This document shows, in pieces, positions 12,495 to 23,464 of a stretch of DNA of 64,000 nt. The first letter of the stretch is position 1. Each line of letters opens with the position of its first letter. Under the pieces are notes generated by a model. That model did no database searches. It was given only the letters and a program-made list of their open reading frames with translations, and had not been told where the DNA came from. The stretch is from Schistocephalus solidus. Lineage: Eukaryota > Platyhelminthes > Cestoda > Diphyllobothriidea > Diphyllobothriidae. A program made the position numbers and the translations under genes. The stretch spans positions 1 to 64,000 of the forward strand of contig WEDG01007142.1 of the NCBI GenBank assembly GCA_017591395.1. Reading direction: 5' to 3'.

Positions 12495-12785
12495 TTCAAC
12501 CGTCATTTTTGACGATTTTCACCGCATGAATTACAGCAGGGTGGCGCAGGGACTGTGATCCAACACGCACAGGAATACAACAACTCGAGGGAGAGAGTGG
12601 GCGTGCCATAATAACACAAGAAGGAGCCATTGCAGGCTGACTCTCAGTCAACCAGTCGTCCACTGCACAAAAACGCACGCACTGGGTCGCTTACGTGGTG
12701 CGAGTTATCCCGTCAGTTAGCAACCTTCCAAGCCACGGCGTTTTTCACCACGTGATATTCTCAAGCTCAGCTCTTACAGTCAGCA
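12495..12785 (-). repeat. LINE 3' UTR (copy B)
   Basis: On the plus strand this reads from the terminal segment CGTCATTTTTGACGATTTTCA through AAGAAGGAGCCATTGCAGG and GAGTTATCCCGTCAGTTAGC to ATCACGTGG. These blocks match the repeats at 644-2,095 and 26.8-27.3 kb in the same order. Only one unit is present, unlike copy C. Confidence 0.6.
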
Positions 12786-12879
12786 GATTAGTCAGATGGG
12801 GATGGATCTGAGGATCATACTATCCTCTTAATAAGCTATGCGTGTTGCGATTGATTTTGCGTGTGATCAAGTGAGATGC

Positions 12880-13735
12880 GGGTGGTGATCTACTGCAGGT
12901 TTTAATGGAGACGCAAGGAGCCTACTAGGCCCATGTGGTGAGTGAAAATGCCTGGAAAATGCGGACAGTTGAATCGGGTGCGGCAGGTTTATACTGGTTC
13001 ACCGGTCTCTGTGCGATGGATACGCAAGTGACCGACCAGGCCGATGCGTGATGTGCATGTGCGGTGACAATGAGAACAAGATAGGTCTGAAGGAACTGAG
13101 TCTGGCAGGTTGTGCTGCTGGTACGTGTGCTTGCGCTAATAGGAGGACTGTGGGAAGTGTTGATGGATGCGTAAGATGTGTTAGATGTGTTGGCATTACG
13201 GTGGATTCCGCTTTCATGGAGGCGCATGTGACCGAGCAGGCATTTGCGGCGAGTGAATACTTGGAAGCGATGAGGGCAGGGGAGTCGGCGGTCTCTGTAG
13301 TGTATTAGTGCTCCAGGAACTTGTTCGCCAGTCTCCGTGCGATGGATTCGCAAGTGTGTGAGATGTGTGTGCGATCGCAATGAGGAAACATTAGTATCAA
13401 GTTCCCATCGCTGGTACTGGGGGCGATGGTGGTGGAGTTAGCAGGTGGCAGGTCGTCGGAGGTGGCCACTGAGGTGGCGTTTATGGGCAGGTGGTGTTTC
13501 GTAGACGTGATCGGCGCAAGTATGGGGAAGGAAGGAAGGTGTCACTGACCATGGGCGGTTGGGCATCGACGGAGTGATCATTAGTGGTTGGGGTGGTCAT
13601 CGTCATGGGGTTTGAGGTAGTAGTGGTAAAACGCATCTTTGTTTATGTAGAAATTGATTTTGTGCGATCTTTTTCGCGTTCTAAGATGTCAGATTCGCGC
13701 AAGGAACGTGCGTTTGCAGCGTCGGCACTTTGACA
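12880..13735 (-). pseudogene. LINE zinc-finger tail (copy B)
   Basis: The minus strand encodes degraded C2H2 modules, including HRTETGEQVPGAL followed by CPHRFQVFTRRKCLLGHMRLH, in which the second zinc cysteine is lost (CPHR for CPHC). It is colinear with the tails of copies A and C. Stops and frame changes interrupt it. Confidence 0.6.
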
Positions 13736-13739
13736 GGGC

Positions 13740-14196
13740 TTAGGCATTGGTGCATTTAATCAGAGGTACTTGCGACATGCGAGCTGCATCTGCAGCCTTA
13801 GCAGTGGCGATTCGATTGGATTCATAGACTGCTACGCCAGTCTCCACTACTCTTCTGTGGGCAATTCTGTCCATTAAGGTCACCGGGTTGATTTGCAGTT
13901 GCTTCAGAGAGTTCTTCAGTGTCCATTTAACGTCGTTTTCGACCTCCTTGTCTGCGAGTAACCGAAGCGACATCTCCGTAGAAGAGTCATTTTGGTAGTC
14001 GCTCGTCATGCACTAACACCAGGTGACCGCTCCATCGCATTTGCATTTGCCTAAGCATGGAGTGGATTCTGCGGATTCCGGTTCGCTCCAGGACTTCCGA
14101 GTACGGGATCCTGTCTTCCCATCTCAGCTTCAGGATTCTGCAGAGGCAGCTGTAATGTAAAAGATTCCGATTCCTGGCTTGGTTTGAGAAGAACAT
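13740..14196 (-). pseudogene. LINE RT C-terminal region (copy B)
   Basis: Two overlapping reading frames together give the segment after the RT thumb: WEDRIPYSEVLERTG, then RWSGHL and DERLPK, then LKQLQINP and a linker of the ETGVAVYESNRIATAKA type. The same order occurs in copy A at 15.73-15.4 kb. A frameshift lies around 13,990-14,010, so this cannot encode one protein. No catalytic RT motif is included; the copy starts downstream of them. Confidence 0.65.
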
Positions 14197-14200
14197 TGAA

Positions 14201-14690
14201 CAATTTACAATTTACGCGTTATCGAATACACTACTCCCTATTTTTAAATAATATTATTTTATAATTATTTTGTCCGATGCCCTGTAGAGTGACGGGGAGC
14301 TAACCCTTTGTCCAACGTCCATTATTAAATAGACAAAGGAGTGGATTAACCGTTATATTGCTGGTGAAATAGTGACACGCACGCGTACACCACGGAAGGC
14401 AAGAGCACTGAAGTCCTTTGATGCCAGTTAGACCGTCGACATGGTGAAGAAGCCCAGGATCATACTTCCCTCTCAGTGAGAGGTCCTGGTTGAAGACACA
14501 GGAGGATATGGGCGACAATTCCGATCCCAATTCACACAGCCTGGGCCTTCGTGCCACACAACCATCACAAATCACTAGGCCACTGTCTACACTTGATCAG
14601 GATTTGCGTATATCGTTATCGGTGCAGGGCAAAACCAGAGAACACGCTTCTCACTTACGTGAGAGGCGCTGATGTTGGGTGGTGATGGAA
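14201..14690. other. Spacer between LINE copies B and A, unidentified
   Basis: This does not match the 3' UTR that follows the zinc fingers in copies B and C. It carries two short hairpin-like words, CTCTCAGTGAGAG near 14,471 and CTCACTTACGTGAGAG near 14,652, and an AT-rich stretch at 14,237-14,272. It may be another insertion replacing the 3' end of copy A. I cannot name it. Confidence 0.35.
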
Positions 14691-14699
14691 GAGGGCAAG

Positions 14700-15610
14700 T
14701 GTGATGCATGCTTTGCTAGAGAGACTGTGAGATGGTGGGGGCGGGCCTGCTGTGAGTTACCACATTTTTTCGTGAAGGCGCATGTGGCCAAGTAGGTTCA
14801 TGTGAATAGTGCAGGTACGTGGGCAGTGTGGACGTTGGAGCCGGACGCGTCGACTGTATTTTGAGGCCCAGGTGCTGGTTTACCAGTCTCTGTGCAATGA
14901 ATTCGTAAGAAACCAATCAGGCCGATGCTTGAGGTGACGATGTGGTGGTAGTGAGGACAGGATAGGTCGAACGATGCTAAGTCAGTGATGTTGCTTTATT
15001 GTTTGGTGGTGGTGATGGTCGCAGGCAGCGGGTGGTCAGAGGTGGTTGCGGGAGTGGGAAAAGTGGGGTCAATGGTGATCTTCACTGTGATCAACGTGGG
15101 TTTGCGGGAGGGAGGATGGTGCTGGTGACTGAGGGTGGCGGGGCATTGAACGAGTGATCACCGATGGTGGAGGTGGTCGTCATCGTGCGGTTCGAAGCAG
15201 GGTTGGCAGACGGGATGTTTACTGACGCAGAAGTTGCTGATGTCAGATGGTTCCCGCATTGCATCTGAAGGTGTCCGAACAAGCCGATTCGCGCGCGGAA
15301 CGTGCGATTGCAGCGTGGGCTCGTTGGCAGGGCTTGGGCATTGGTGCAGTTAATCAGGGGTGCTTGTGACTAAGGCCAAACTTTTGGCCTTAGGAGTGGC
15401 CATCCAGTTGGCTTCATAGACTGCTGCATCAGCCTTCACGGATCTTCTTCATGCCGGTCTATCCAGGGCAAGGTCTTCCCAGTTCGCCGGGTTGATTTGC
15501 AGTTGCTTAAGAGATTTCTACAAAGTGTCAATATAGCGTCATTTTTGACCTCCCTGTTGGCGAGCACCCATGGTGACATCTCCGTAGTAAAGTCATTTGG
15601 GTAGTCACTC
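14700..15610 (-). pseudogene. LINE post-RT linker and zinc-finger tail (copy A)
   Basis: After the RT the frame runs through a basic linker (LKQLQINPANWEDLALDRPA type) with several stops, then a finger remnant ending IGLFGHLQMQC-like at about 15,290-15,260, a Ser/Thr/Pro-rich spacer, and decayed fingers near 14,950-14,900 (CPHYHHIVTSSIGLIGFLRIH) and 14,820-14,760. Several zinc ligands are lost. Post-RT C2H2 modules are shared by copies A, B and C, so they belong to the element. Confidence 0.6.
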
Positions 15611-17190
15611 GTCGTTCATTCACACCAGGTGGTCGCTCCATCGCATTTGCACTTGCTTCAGCATGGCGTAGATGCTGAGGATTCCGGTCCGCTCCAGGAC
15701 TTCCGAGTACGGGATCCTGTCTTGCCATCTCAGCTTCAGCATTCTGCAGAGGCAGCTGAAATGGAAGGGATTCAGATTCCTGGCTTGGTTCAAGTAGACC
15801 GTCCAGCTCGCCGCTCCGTAAAGGAGTGTCGTCAAGACGACGGCCTTGGACATCTTCAATTTCGTGTTCAAAAGAATACTGGGGCGATACCACATGGAGG
15901 CCTGCAGCCGGACGATGGTCCGTCTGGAGTTCGAGATCCATTGGCCAAACTCGTCATCAATTCTCAAGTTGCGTGGTAGCTTGCTTCTCCAATAGGCAAA
16001 TTTTTCGAAATTTTTGAGTTGAGCGCCATTGAACTTAATTCAGGGAGCATTGTTTTGCATACTGGGTGGCGGCTGGGGCATGAAAACCGTTTTGGCTGTA
16101 CTGATTGTTAATCCAAAATTGTCGCATCCTGCGGCGAAAGTGGTCCATGCTCCTTTGCACGTCCTCCTCCGTCACGGAATTAAAAGTGCAGTCTTCCGCA
16201 AAGACCAAGTCCTGGACTGTAGTCGTAGACACGCGCGTTGGGTCCTGCATACAACGACAGTTGAGAACGTGCACTACATTTCTGTAGGCGATGCGGATCC
16301 CAGGGTTCTCATCACGGTAGGCGTTTATCAGCATAGCAGAGAACATGATACTGAAAAGTGAAGGGGGCAGTACGTAGCCCTGCTTCACTCCATTTGTCAC
16401 TGCGAATGCTTTGAATAACGTCACGTTGTCCTTGACGCGCACCATAACCCCGTCATGAATCTGATACACCATGTACGTGAACCACTCAGGACAGCCATAG
16501 TTCTGCATGAGTTTCTACCGTTCGTCACAATTCACTGTGTCAAATGCTTTCGTCAGATCCACGAATGTAGTGTAGAGATGGATAAGCATTTCCTGGCACT
16601 TGTCTTGTAGCTGGCGGGAGGCAAAGATCATGTCGGTTGTTCCGCTGTGTTGTCGGAAGCCACATTGGCTTTCCGGGAGCAGTCCCTGCTTAAGGTGACC
16701 GTTCAGACGATTGAGAAGAATACGGGCGAAGATCTTCCCGTCGTTGTTGAGCAGCCAGTGACCTTTGTGGTTATCACAGAGTTGCCGGTTTCCCTTCCGC
16801 TTGTAGAGATGGACGATAGTCACGTCTTTGAAATCCTGAAGTACTTATCCTAGGCGCAACATCTCTTGGAAGAGTGTTGTGAGTTCTGCCATCAGCCGTG
16901 GCCCTCCCCGTGCTTGTAGACTTCCGGTGAAATTGCGTCGGATCCTGGTGCTTTACCACTGGAAATCTGCTGCATGGCCCGAATGGTTTCTGGTAGGGAA
17001 GGCGGCAGATCCAGGTCATGGTTTGTGTCCACTTGAGGGAGCCAGTCCATGGCAGCATCGAAGATGGCTGATAAACAGTTAAGGACAGTTCTGAAGTGCT
17101 CAGCCCAGCGATTCAGCAATTGGGATGTCTCCGTGAGAAGTGTTGTGGCGTCAGAGCTGAGCAGCGGTGCATTAAAGAAGTTTTTCATTT
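15610..17190 (-). pseudogene. LINE reverse transcriptase domain (copy A)
   Basis: Target-primed reverse transcriptase. In order: an N-terminal region with LPPSLPETI and GKAPGSDAISPEVYKHG (17,188-16,892); the fingers segment VHLYKRKGNRQ; motif A FVDLTKAFDTV near 16,550; motif B NGVKQG near 16,390; motif C FAED at 16,191-16,202; then the thumb (LNTKLKMSKAVVLTTLLYG) and QDRIPYSEVLERTG. Motif C has FAED where FADD is expected, so a catalytic aspartate is lost. An in-frame TAG lies at 16,515-16,517, and frameshifts lie near 16,860 and 16,030. This copy is certainly inactive. Confidence 0.8.
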
Positions 17191-17559
17191 CATTGCAGTT
17201 CGCATACCCTTGGATTTCCTCAACCTTTCAGACCATTCAGGCGTCCTGCATCTCCCGCGGCCGTTGCTGTACAAGGCGGCGGAATCTGAAGGGGGCTGCT
17301 TGAGTGGCGTCTGTCCGAATGTCCATGTAGGCTTTGTTTAGTCGATTCTCCTCCATGAGTAAGTTGCTGATGTCAGCATCATTGTCATCAAACCAGTCCT
17401 GGTGGTGACGGTAAGCGCGTTCGAGGACTTCGAGGGCGGTGGACTGGATGACATTTCGCAGTTGACACTATTGTGCGTCCACGATGGCGATATTATCTGG
17501 AGCATTTTGTTCCTCCGGTTTCTGGTATAGCTGGTTGCTGAAATAAAAACTGTGAGCAG

Positions 17560-18543
17560 GCAAATTTAAAAGAAGAGTAATAACTTAGTTGGCGGTCGCT
17601 TATCTTGGGGTCTTTGCCGGGGTTGAAGCCGACGCCTCATCTTGCAGATGACGAGGCAGTGATCCATCCAACAATCGGCATCGCGGATCGCCCTGGTCAC
17701 CAGCACGTCCTTTAGACCTCGCCTCCGGAAGAGAACATAGTCCAGCAGCTGCCAGCGCCGCGAACGAGGGTGCATCCACGTGGCCTTCTCCTGCGTCGGA
17801 AGGCGGAAGAATGTGTTGGTCAGCAGTGGACGGTGTACCGCACAGGTTCACAGAAGAAGGAGGCCGTTATCATTAAAGCCACCAAGACCGTGGGGACCCA
17901 GCACTCCCTGCTAGGCAGCGTTGCATGTCTCAACGCGGTCATTGAAGTCACCAAGGACGACCAGTTTGTCGGCCTTCGGCACATTCGCGAACAGGGCGTG
18001 CAGGCTATCGTAGAATTTGTCCTTCGCCGCATCAGAGCTCGTCATTGGGAGAGCGTAGGCACCGATGATGGTGGCAAACTTGTCTCCCTGAAGAGGCAGG
18101 TGGAGGCTCATCAGGTGATCCTTGATACCCTGCGGGAGACAGGGCAGACGTCTCCCAAGGTCGATCCGGATGGCAAAGGCGACACCAGCGTCGCGTCGCT
18201 CTACCTTTGGCCGGCCGCTCCAGAAGTTGTAACCGGCACCCACCTTCTCCAGCTGACCCTGCTCAGAGAATGGGTTTTCGCTGACAGCAGCAATGCCCAC
18301 GTGGTATCACGGCAGTTTTCGAGCGACTTGCGCCGTTCTCCGTTCCGACCGGTTGCTCCTTTGATTATCTGAAAGGGAGCGAACATTCCAGGCTGCTAAT
18401 GTTGGCGGACTCACCGGAGTAGCCTGGAGGGTATGGCGCAGGTGATGGGAACGGGCGGCATTTCTGCTTGTTTGATTATTACGATCATGTATTTTTCCAC
18501 TCTGTGAGCAGTTGCCGGCTGCAGAAGGCGTGATACCCAGCAT
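17560..18543 (-). pseudogene. LINE apurinic-like endonuclease domain (copy A)
   Basis: One frame carries the whole domain through three separated open blocks (18,543-18,307; 18,300-17,911; 17,775-17,566). Recognisable motifs of the exonuclease-endonuclease-phosphatase fold appear in order: AAWNVRSL (N-terminal Asn strand), AVSENPFSE (catalytic Glu), GDFN (Asp and Asn), LLDYVL (Asp) and DHCLV (His). In the LINE this domain nicks target DNA. Stops at about 18,307 (TGA, probably from an Arg CGA) and 17,911 (TAG, probably from Trp) interrupt the frame without shifting it, so decay here is mainly by point mutation. Confidence 0.75.
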
Positions 18544-18559
18544 TTGTATAAGACCCCTT

Positions 18560-19010
18560 TTATAACCCCTTCCTGGACGAGGAGGCCAAACCGTGCTGTC
18601 CCTAAATAGGCGTGCTCTGACATCCCAGACGGCTGCCGAACTCCACTACGGGTCACGGTTTGGTTGTAGGGTGAGAGCGACCCGAGTTAGTCTGGGTCGT
18701 CTACGGGGTTATTTTCGCCCCCACTGTAGAACATTTTGAGAGGGGGGGAGGTGGGAAGTTCTGGAGTCAGATATACCGGGTGTGGAGGCACACACCACCG
18801 GCGACCCTCACCTGGTTTAGCCCACCGGTAGTGACGGTTGCCCGGGGTGTGGCCCCTGGGAAGAGCCCAGCTCGAGGAGCCACAGGTGAGAGTTCAGTAC
18901 TAGTTAGAGGCGGTCACAGGAGCATTCACCATCTCTAGAGCGGTCAAATGCTACCTCTGGGTGCTACCCCTAACTGTTACCCCCTACACCCCTCTACACA
19001 CAAATACTTG
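18560..19010 (-). promoter_or_regulatory. Probable LINE 5' UTR / internal promoter region (copy A)
   Basis: A GC-rich block directly precedes the endonuclease frame, in contrast to AT-rich DNA beyond 19,010. It includes poly-G/poly-C tracts (18,741-18,748) and GGGGTGTGGCCCCTGGG near 18,845. LINE transcription normally starts inside the 5' UTR; that role is inferred from position only. Confidence 0.4.
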
Positions 19011-21776
19011 CACATCTACAAGCGAGAAGCAGCGACGTTGATCTGTATCATTAAACACGAATTAGATGCATGTTCAAGATTAAATACTGACGAATGACCA
19101 GTTTATCGGCGATTCACTCAGGCTAAGTAGGATCACGAAATCGGCAATCACCAGGAAAATTACGTGGATCCGAATACAGGTGCGCACACCCAACAAATCG
19201 ACAGGAATTCGTTAGAGAGCAAGATTGAACTTTTAGGGTAAAATCCTGGAGTTCGACAGCATTTACTTCAGGGGCACTTGGACGAACACTGCTGGCGTGT
19301 TTTAAATGGAGTGAAGACCAATTCGTAGCAATGTTACGCGATATCAAAAAACTAATTGTTTGCTTAGTTGTTCGTTAACTCGGAGTTCATTTTCGCAATG
19401 TAGATGACATATTTTATATCTGATTCGGATTTTTGACCAGCACATTTTAGAGTAGGAATCACGCTAAAGTAGAACACTGACAATATGGACCACGCTATAG
19501 TAGCATCAGAAAAGCCTTATGTCTGCCCATTCACTCAAAGACCATTTATCCTACGACCTTACTGCGCGATCAGCATATATGGGAACTCCGCCAGAAGAAG
19601 GGATTCAGAAGTTCCATCTTAGTATGGTTACCGCGGTGTTTTTATTTCTTTGCCATCCAAAATGCTCGCAATATTGTCTGATGTATGTGAAGTTGAGGAC
19701 CAGGTAGCGTATACGGACCCACAGATTCGTCATCCATTGCGTCCTCATCCATCTCGTGCCATCTTGATCCTGCCTTCTCAATAGAGCACTGTGTGCGTAA
19801 GAGAAGTAAGTTATTGAGGTAGATTCGGCAAAAACCACTTTATCATAAAATTCCTGCGCAGTTTATCACTGCGCCAAGCTCGCATTATGGTCCGATCGCG
19901 AGCGTTGGTCGGACGTACGGCAGTTTGAAGAGAGCGTGGGTAACACCGAAAGAACTGCCATCTTGCTCTCCCCCGTTTTTTCAGTCTAGCTCAAATATGT
20001 CTATTTTATGCTTTATGCTATATAACGCAAACATCCCTAAATTCATTATAATTATATGACTAAAATTTTCAAGTCTGCTTGTTGTACTGACCCACTTGGT
20101 CTCAGCCACCTAGAATAGAAACCTAAATGAGTGGGATGAGTATTGAGGCCTACCATGAACTTAGGCTTTTGGCCGCTCTAAGTGACCACATATACCCCTA
20201 TGCCAGGGGCGCTAGTCATATCTTCCACACATTAACAGCAAGCGGTCAGCTCTGCGTGATATTCTGAAGGTAACGAAGTAAGGGGGCGCACCAACAGTGA
20301 TCTGTACAAGGCGGTGTCTAAGAGATAAATGGAAACTTCTCCACCGAGAATATCAGCACGAATCCAAACGGACGAGATGGTTTCCGTAACAAACTGATAA
20401 AGCACGCTGATAATGATTAGTAAGCACAGCCGCCTCACAGAAACAAATGACCGGATGATAAATTATTTCGACGAATACCAGTGTTCTTTGTCGCATTGAT
20501 CATGGAGGAAATAGTATCCACGAATCAAATTTCCGCGTTGTGGAAGCAAATTAAGTCAAACTGGAGGTTTGCGATGGTCAGTTAAAAGAAGGAAAAATTT
20601 ATTTCGCTGGGTACATTGATAGCTGTGGAAAAATGAATAGTAAATGGGGCACACCCATCCTATCGAAGCAAACTAACCCCCACCACTGATGTCGGGGATC
20701 GCAAAAAGCTGACTACCCACCAGCTCGCAAGGTATGGCTCGCTTTTAAAATTTGATGATAATCTGGACCTAAGTGCACATCAAGGCCCCAATGACGCACA
20801 GGAGTCTTGGCTCGTGCAAACGGTGCTGGGAAAGAAGGTAGCAGTGATTACTCACCAAACACTAGGTGATCGTTCATTCGCGAACTTTTTCATTGGCACA
20901 GTTAGATTGAACATGCCACGGAAACTACATCAGATTTCCTGGAATTTCTTATACTTTTAGTTCACTAGTATTGAAGAAATAAAGCTGACAACCAATCTCA
21001 CAATTTCCAATCATTCCAGTACTAGCTTAAAAAAGGACCGAGATGCCAGGACTGTACACCAACCAAATTGGCCCATCTGCCGTTTAATCTCAGTCAATTT
21101 ACTATGGTCTCCATATCAGCTGGAGGTAATCAAGTGCCATCCACCACAGGCTATTCAAGTAGAATGTCTAGAGGCTCTGTCCAAGATCCCTCTAGCAAAA
21201 GTGAACACGTTAGTGTGCCTGCAATGACAACGGACTCACAATATGGGCTATGCATGAGTATGGTGGGAATCGTCTGACATGATTTAGAAAGTCCGTCGTC
21301 TACCGACATTTTGATGAGAACCAGCTGATTAAATTTGAAGTGCTTTCAACTCTATGTCGGAATAAATGTGAGTTCAAACACTGCCGCTTTCCTGAAATTT
21401 CGTGCCAATGAAACCCGTTGATCTACAAATTCCCACACATGAAAGAGTGCATGATGTCCTGGTAAACTTCGGGGTTCGATGGTTTTGAGAAAACGCTGCT
21501 AGCGTTAAAAGCTCAGCAAGTAAAATCCTATCAAGATCAAGATATTTAACATCAAAACCTCCCCCTTCTTGAGGGCAGTGTCCAAGCAAGATAAAAGAAA
21601 CACGCTTATCTCAACATTTTCTATGAAAAACGTTCGTTAGCATTAACAAAAAAATGATATAAATATGGGATATTTAAGATAATATTTCAAACCCAGCTAT
21701 CCGATGTGACTTAACTTTAATCGGAGAGCCGACCTACCGCCACCTACAGAACGATAGGGGACACTGCTTCACACAG
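19011..21776. other. Unassigned DNA
   Basis: No exon, RNA gene or named repeat was recognised. Short open frames here (about 80 codons or fewer) carry no motifs. Confidence 0.5.
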
Positions 21777-22085
21777 TTCGGTAGGGTCGTCTTGTATTCC
21801 CGCCGAAACATGACACGGGAATGGGAAGCACCCACAATTCGGGGTGCTTTGGCCATAGTTAGGGCCAGAAGTATGTTAAGAGTTAGGGTTTGGGCTTCCG
21901 TTAACTGTAGGATTGTTTACGGTAGGCCAAAGGTTAAGACTGAAGCTAAAATTTAGTTTTATTAGGATTCGAGTTAGGGGTACGACATGGCACTAGTTAC
22001 TCTTCGCGAAATTTCTCGCAAGGTGTGCGGCGGTTCCCGTTTCCGCGTCCTGTTTTGGCGGCCATACAAGACAACACTACCAAAT
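21777..22085 (+). mobile_element. Foldback/MITE-like element with TTAGGG-like core
   Basis: Imperfect inverted arms of about 57 bp flank the element: the left arm at 21,777-21,833 (GGTAGGGTCGTCTTGTATT...) pairs with the right arm at about 22,028-22,085, with roughly four of five bases matching. The core at 21,860-21,985 is a degenerate array of TTAGGG-like words (for example GTTAGGGCC, GAGTTAGGGTTTGGG, GAGTTAGGGG). It has no coding capacity, so it would be a non-autonomous DNA element. It shares arm and subterminal sequence with 8,419-8,765. Confidence 0.65.
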
Positions 22086-23464
22086 ATTCATCTCATATGA
22101 AAAAAAAGGCTCCGGGAATTCGAAGTTTGATTTTAAAGTAGTTGTGGCAACCCGTCATCAGGCGAAATTGCCGAGAAGAATGGAGATCGCGAACTGGAGG
22201 ATGAGAAACTCGGGCTGGGTGTTTCCATTTGGGTTTGAGGAGCAGATGGCTGACATGGTCATCCCAGTCTCCCCTGCTTTTAAGCGTTCTATAATGTCCA
22301 AAAGCTGGAGATGAGAGGAAATTTGCAGTTTCTGATGTGAGCTTATACCCCCCCCCTCCCTATTGCGCACTTGGGGTCGGCCTACCGAAGGACCCGGAGC
22401 CGAAAAAGTTCTCACGGATTGGTTCATTGGAGGGCATCTCAGTATAAGCCACGACAGCTTGAGCACCGACGGGGAGCCCCACGGCGTGAAACTGCACTGC
22501 AAAGTAAATGCAAAAGCAACGTGCGCTCAGACTATGACGGACAGAGCTGATATTTTGGGACTGATGACAAGGCTGCGTAATTATCAAAAACTGATGCGCA
22601 CAGAGGTCAGGTCGTTCCATTGCCTTACACCCGAAGAACCCCTGAAGTCAAAAAAACGATGCCTAAGGGGCGCACGCACCGAAACTGCACACAGTCAAAC
22701 CTCCGTCTTGCTGACGCTGCTTTCACGAGCCAAGGCGACGGAGCAACGCACGCGCCTCGCTCTCGCGACACCATTGCCTCAGCTGCGCCTATCCTACGAG
22801 ACAATACAGGCTCGGCCCTAAATTTGAAATTTGGTCAATTTAAAGTTATTAACTTGGCTGCCTTACTGGAGCCGGAACCTAGGAAGAAGGAGCACGCAGG
22901 ATCAGCAAGGACTATGATAGTTCGACAAGAAGGATCCAGCGTATAACGTGGCACCACCGTGTAGATAAAAGACAACCCATGAACAAAAAATATTTTAACA
23001 GGATAAAGCACTCATTATTGGCCTCGAAAGAGAGGAAAAAATAAAGGGGAAGGGGGAGGAAGAAGTTAAGAGAGGCGCGGGCGGGAACAAGTAGTAATAA
23101 GGAGTGAGGTAGACAAAGCATCGCCAAAGTAGAGTTGAACAGACTTAACGCCGTAGGCATTCATATATACTGAAAACAAGGAACTTTGTGAAGGAAGAGA
23201 AGAAAAGGCAGAGAGAATTTAGCGTTGCGATTTCGCCGCACAATTTAAATGCAAAGGACAATGGTGCATACGCGAAGGGAAAGACCTGTATTGCACAAAA
23301 GTTCGATCCAGGGGATAGAGGTGGGTAAGTGGATTTATATACAGGGCGGCGCTCAGACGATCGACGGGACGGCTGTGGAGCTCTCAAAGAACACACGTAG
23401 AGACGATTAAACGAAGACCGTGCGCACATAGAAAGCGAGACTGGGAGGGATCAGAGCTCGCCTT
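22086..23464. other. Downstream flank of the zinc-finger gene
   Basis: This region lies 3' of the zinc-finger gene and may hold its 3' UTR. I found no clear minus-strand AATAAA close to the stop codon. Open frames near 22,158-22,946 on both strands have no recognisable family. Confidence 0.4.

Larger units (their letters stand above)
12495..14200 (-). mobile_element. 5'-truncated LINE, copy B
   Basis: Reading on the minus strand, this copy begins within the C-terminal part of the reverse transcriptase polyprotein at about 14,196. It continues through the post-RT linker, the zinc-finger tail (about 13,730-12,880) and a single-unit 3' UTR (about 12,780-12,495). It lies immediately downstream, in element orientation, of copy A, separated by about 490 bp of unrelated sequence. 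The 3' UTR matches that of copy C, including AAGAAGGAGCCATTGCAG at about 12,609. Confidence 0.7.
14691..19010 (-). mobile_element. Near full-length non-LTR retrotransposon, copy A
   Basis: On the minus strand the order is GC-rich 5' UTR (19,010-18,560), apurinic-type endonuclease (18,540-17,560), linker (17,560-17,190), reverse transcriptase (17,190-15,620), post-RT linker and zinc-finger tail (15,610-14,700). This is the reference copy for a LINE family with at least five other partial copies in the window. Many stops and frameshifts make it inactive. Its expected 3' UTR is missing or replaced. The clade is not assigned; the endonuclease and RT fit the RTE/CR1/jockey grouping broadly. Confidence 0.8.

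Noticed and set aside
17770..18372. 200-codon plus-strand gene
   Set aside because: It is the antisense shadow of the LINE endonuclease, whose motifs read in order on the minus strand.
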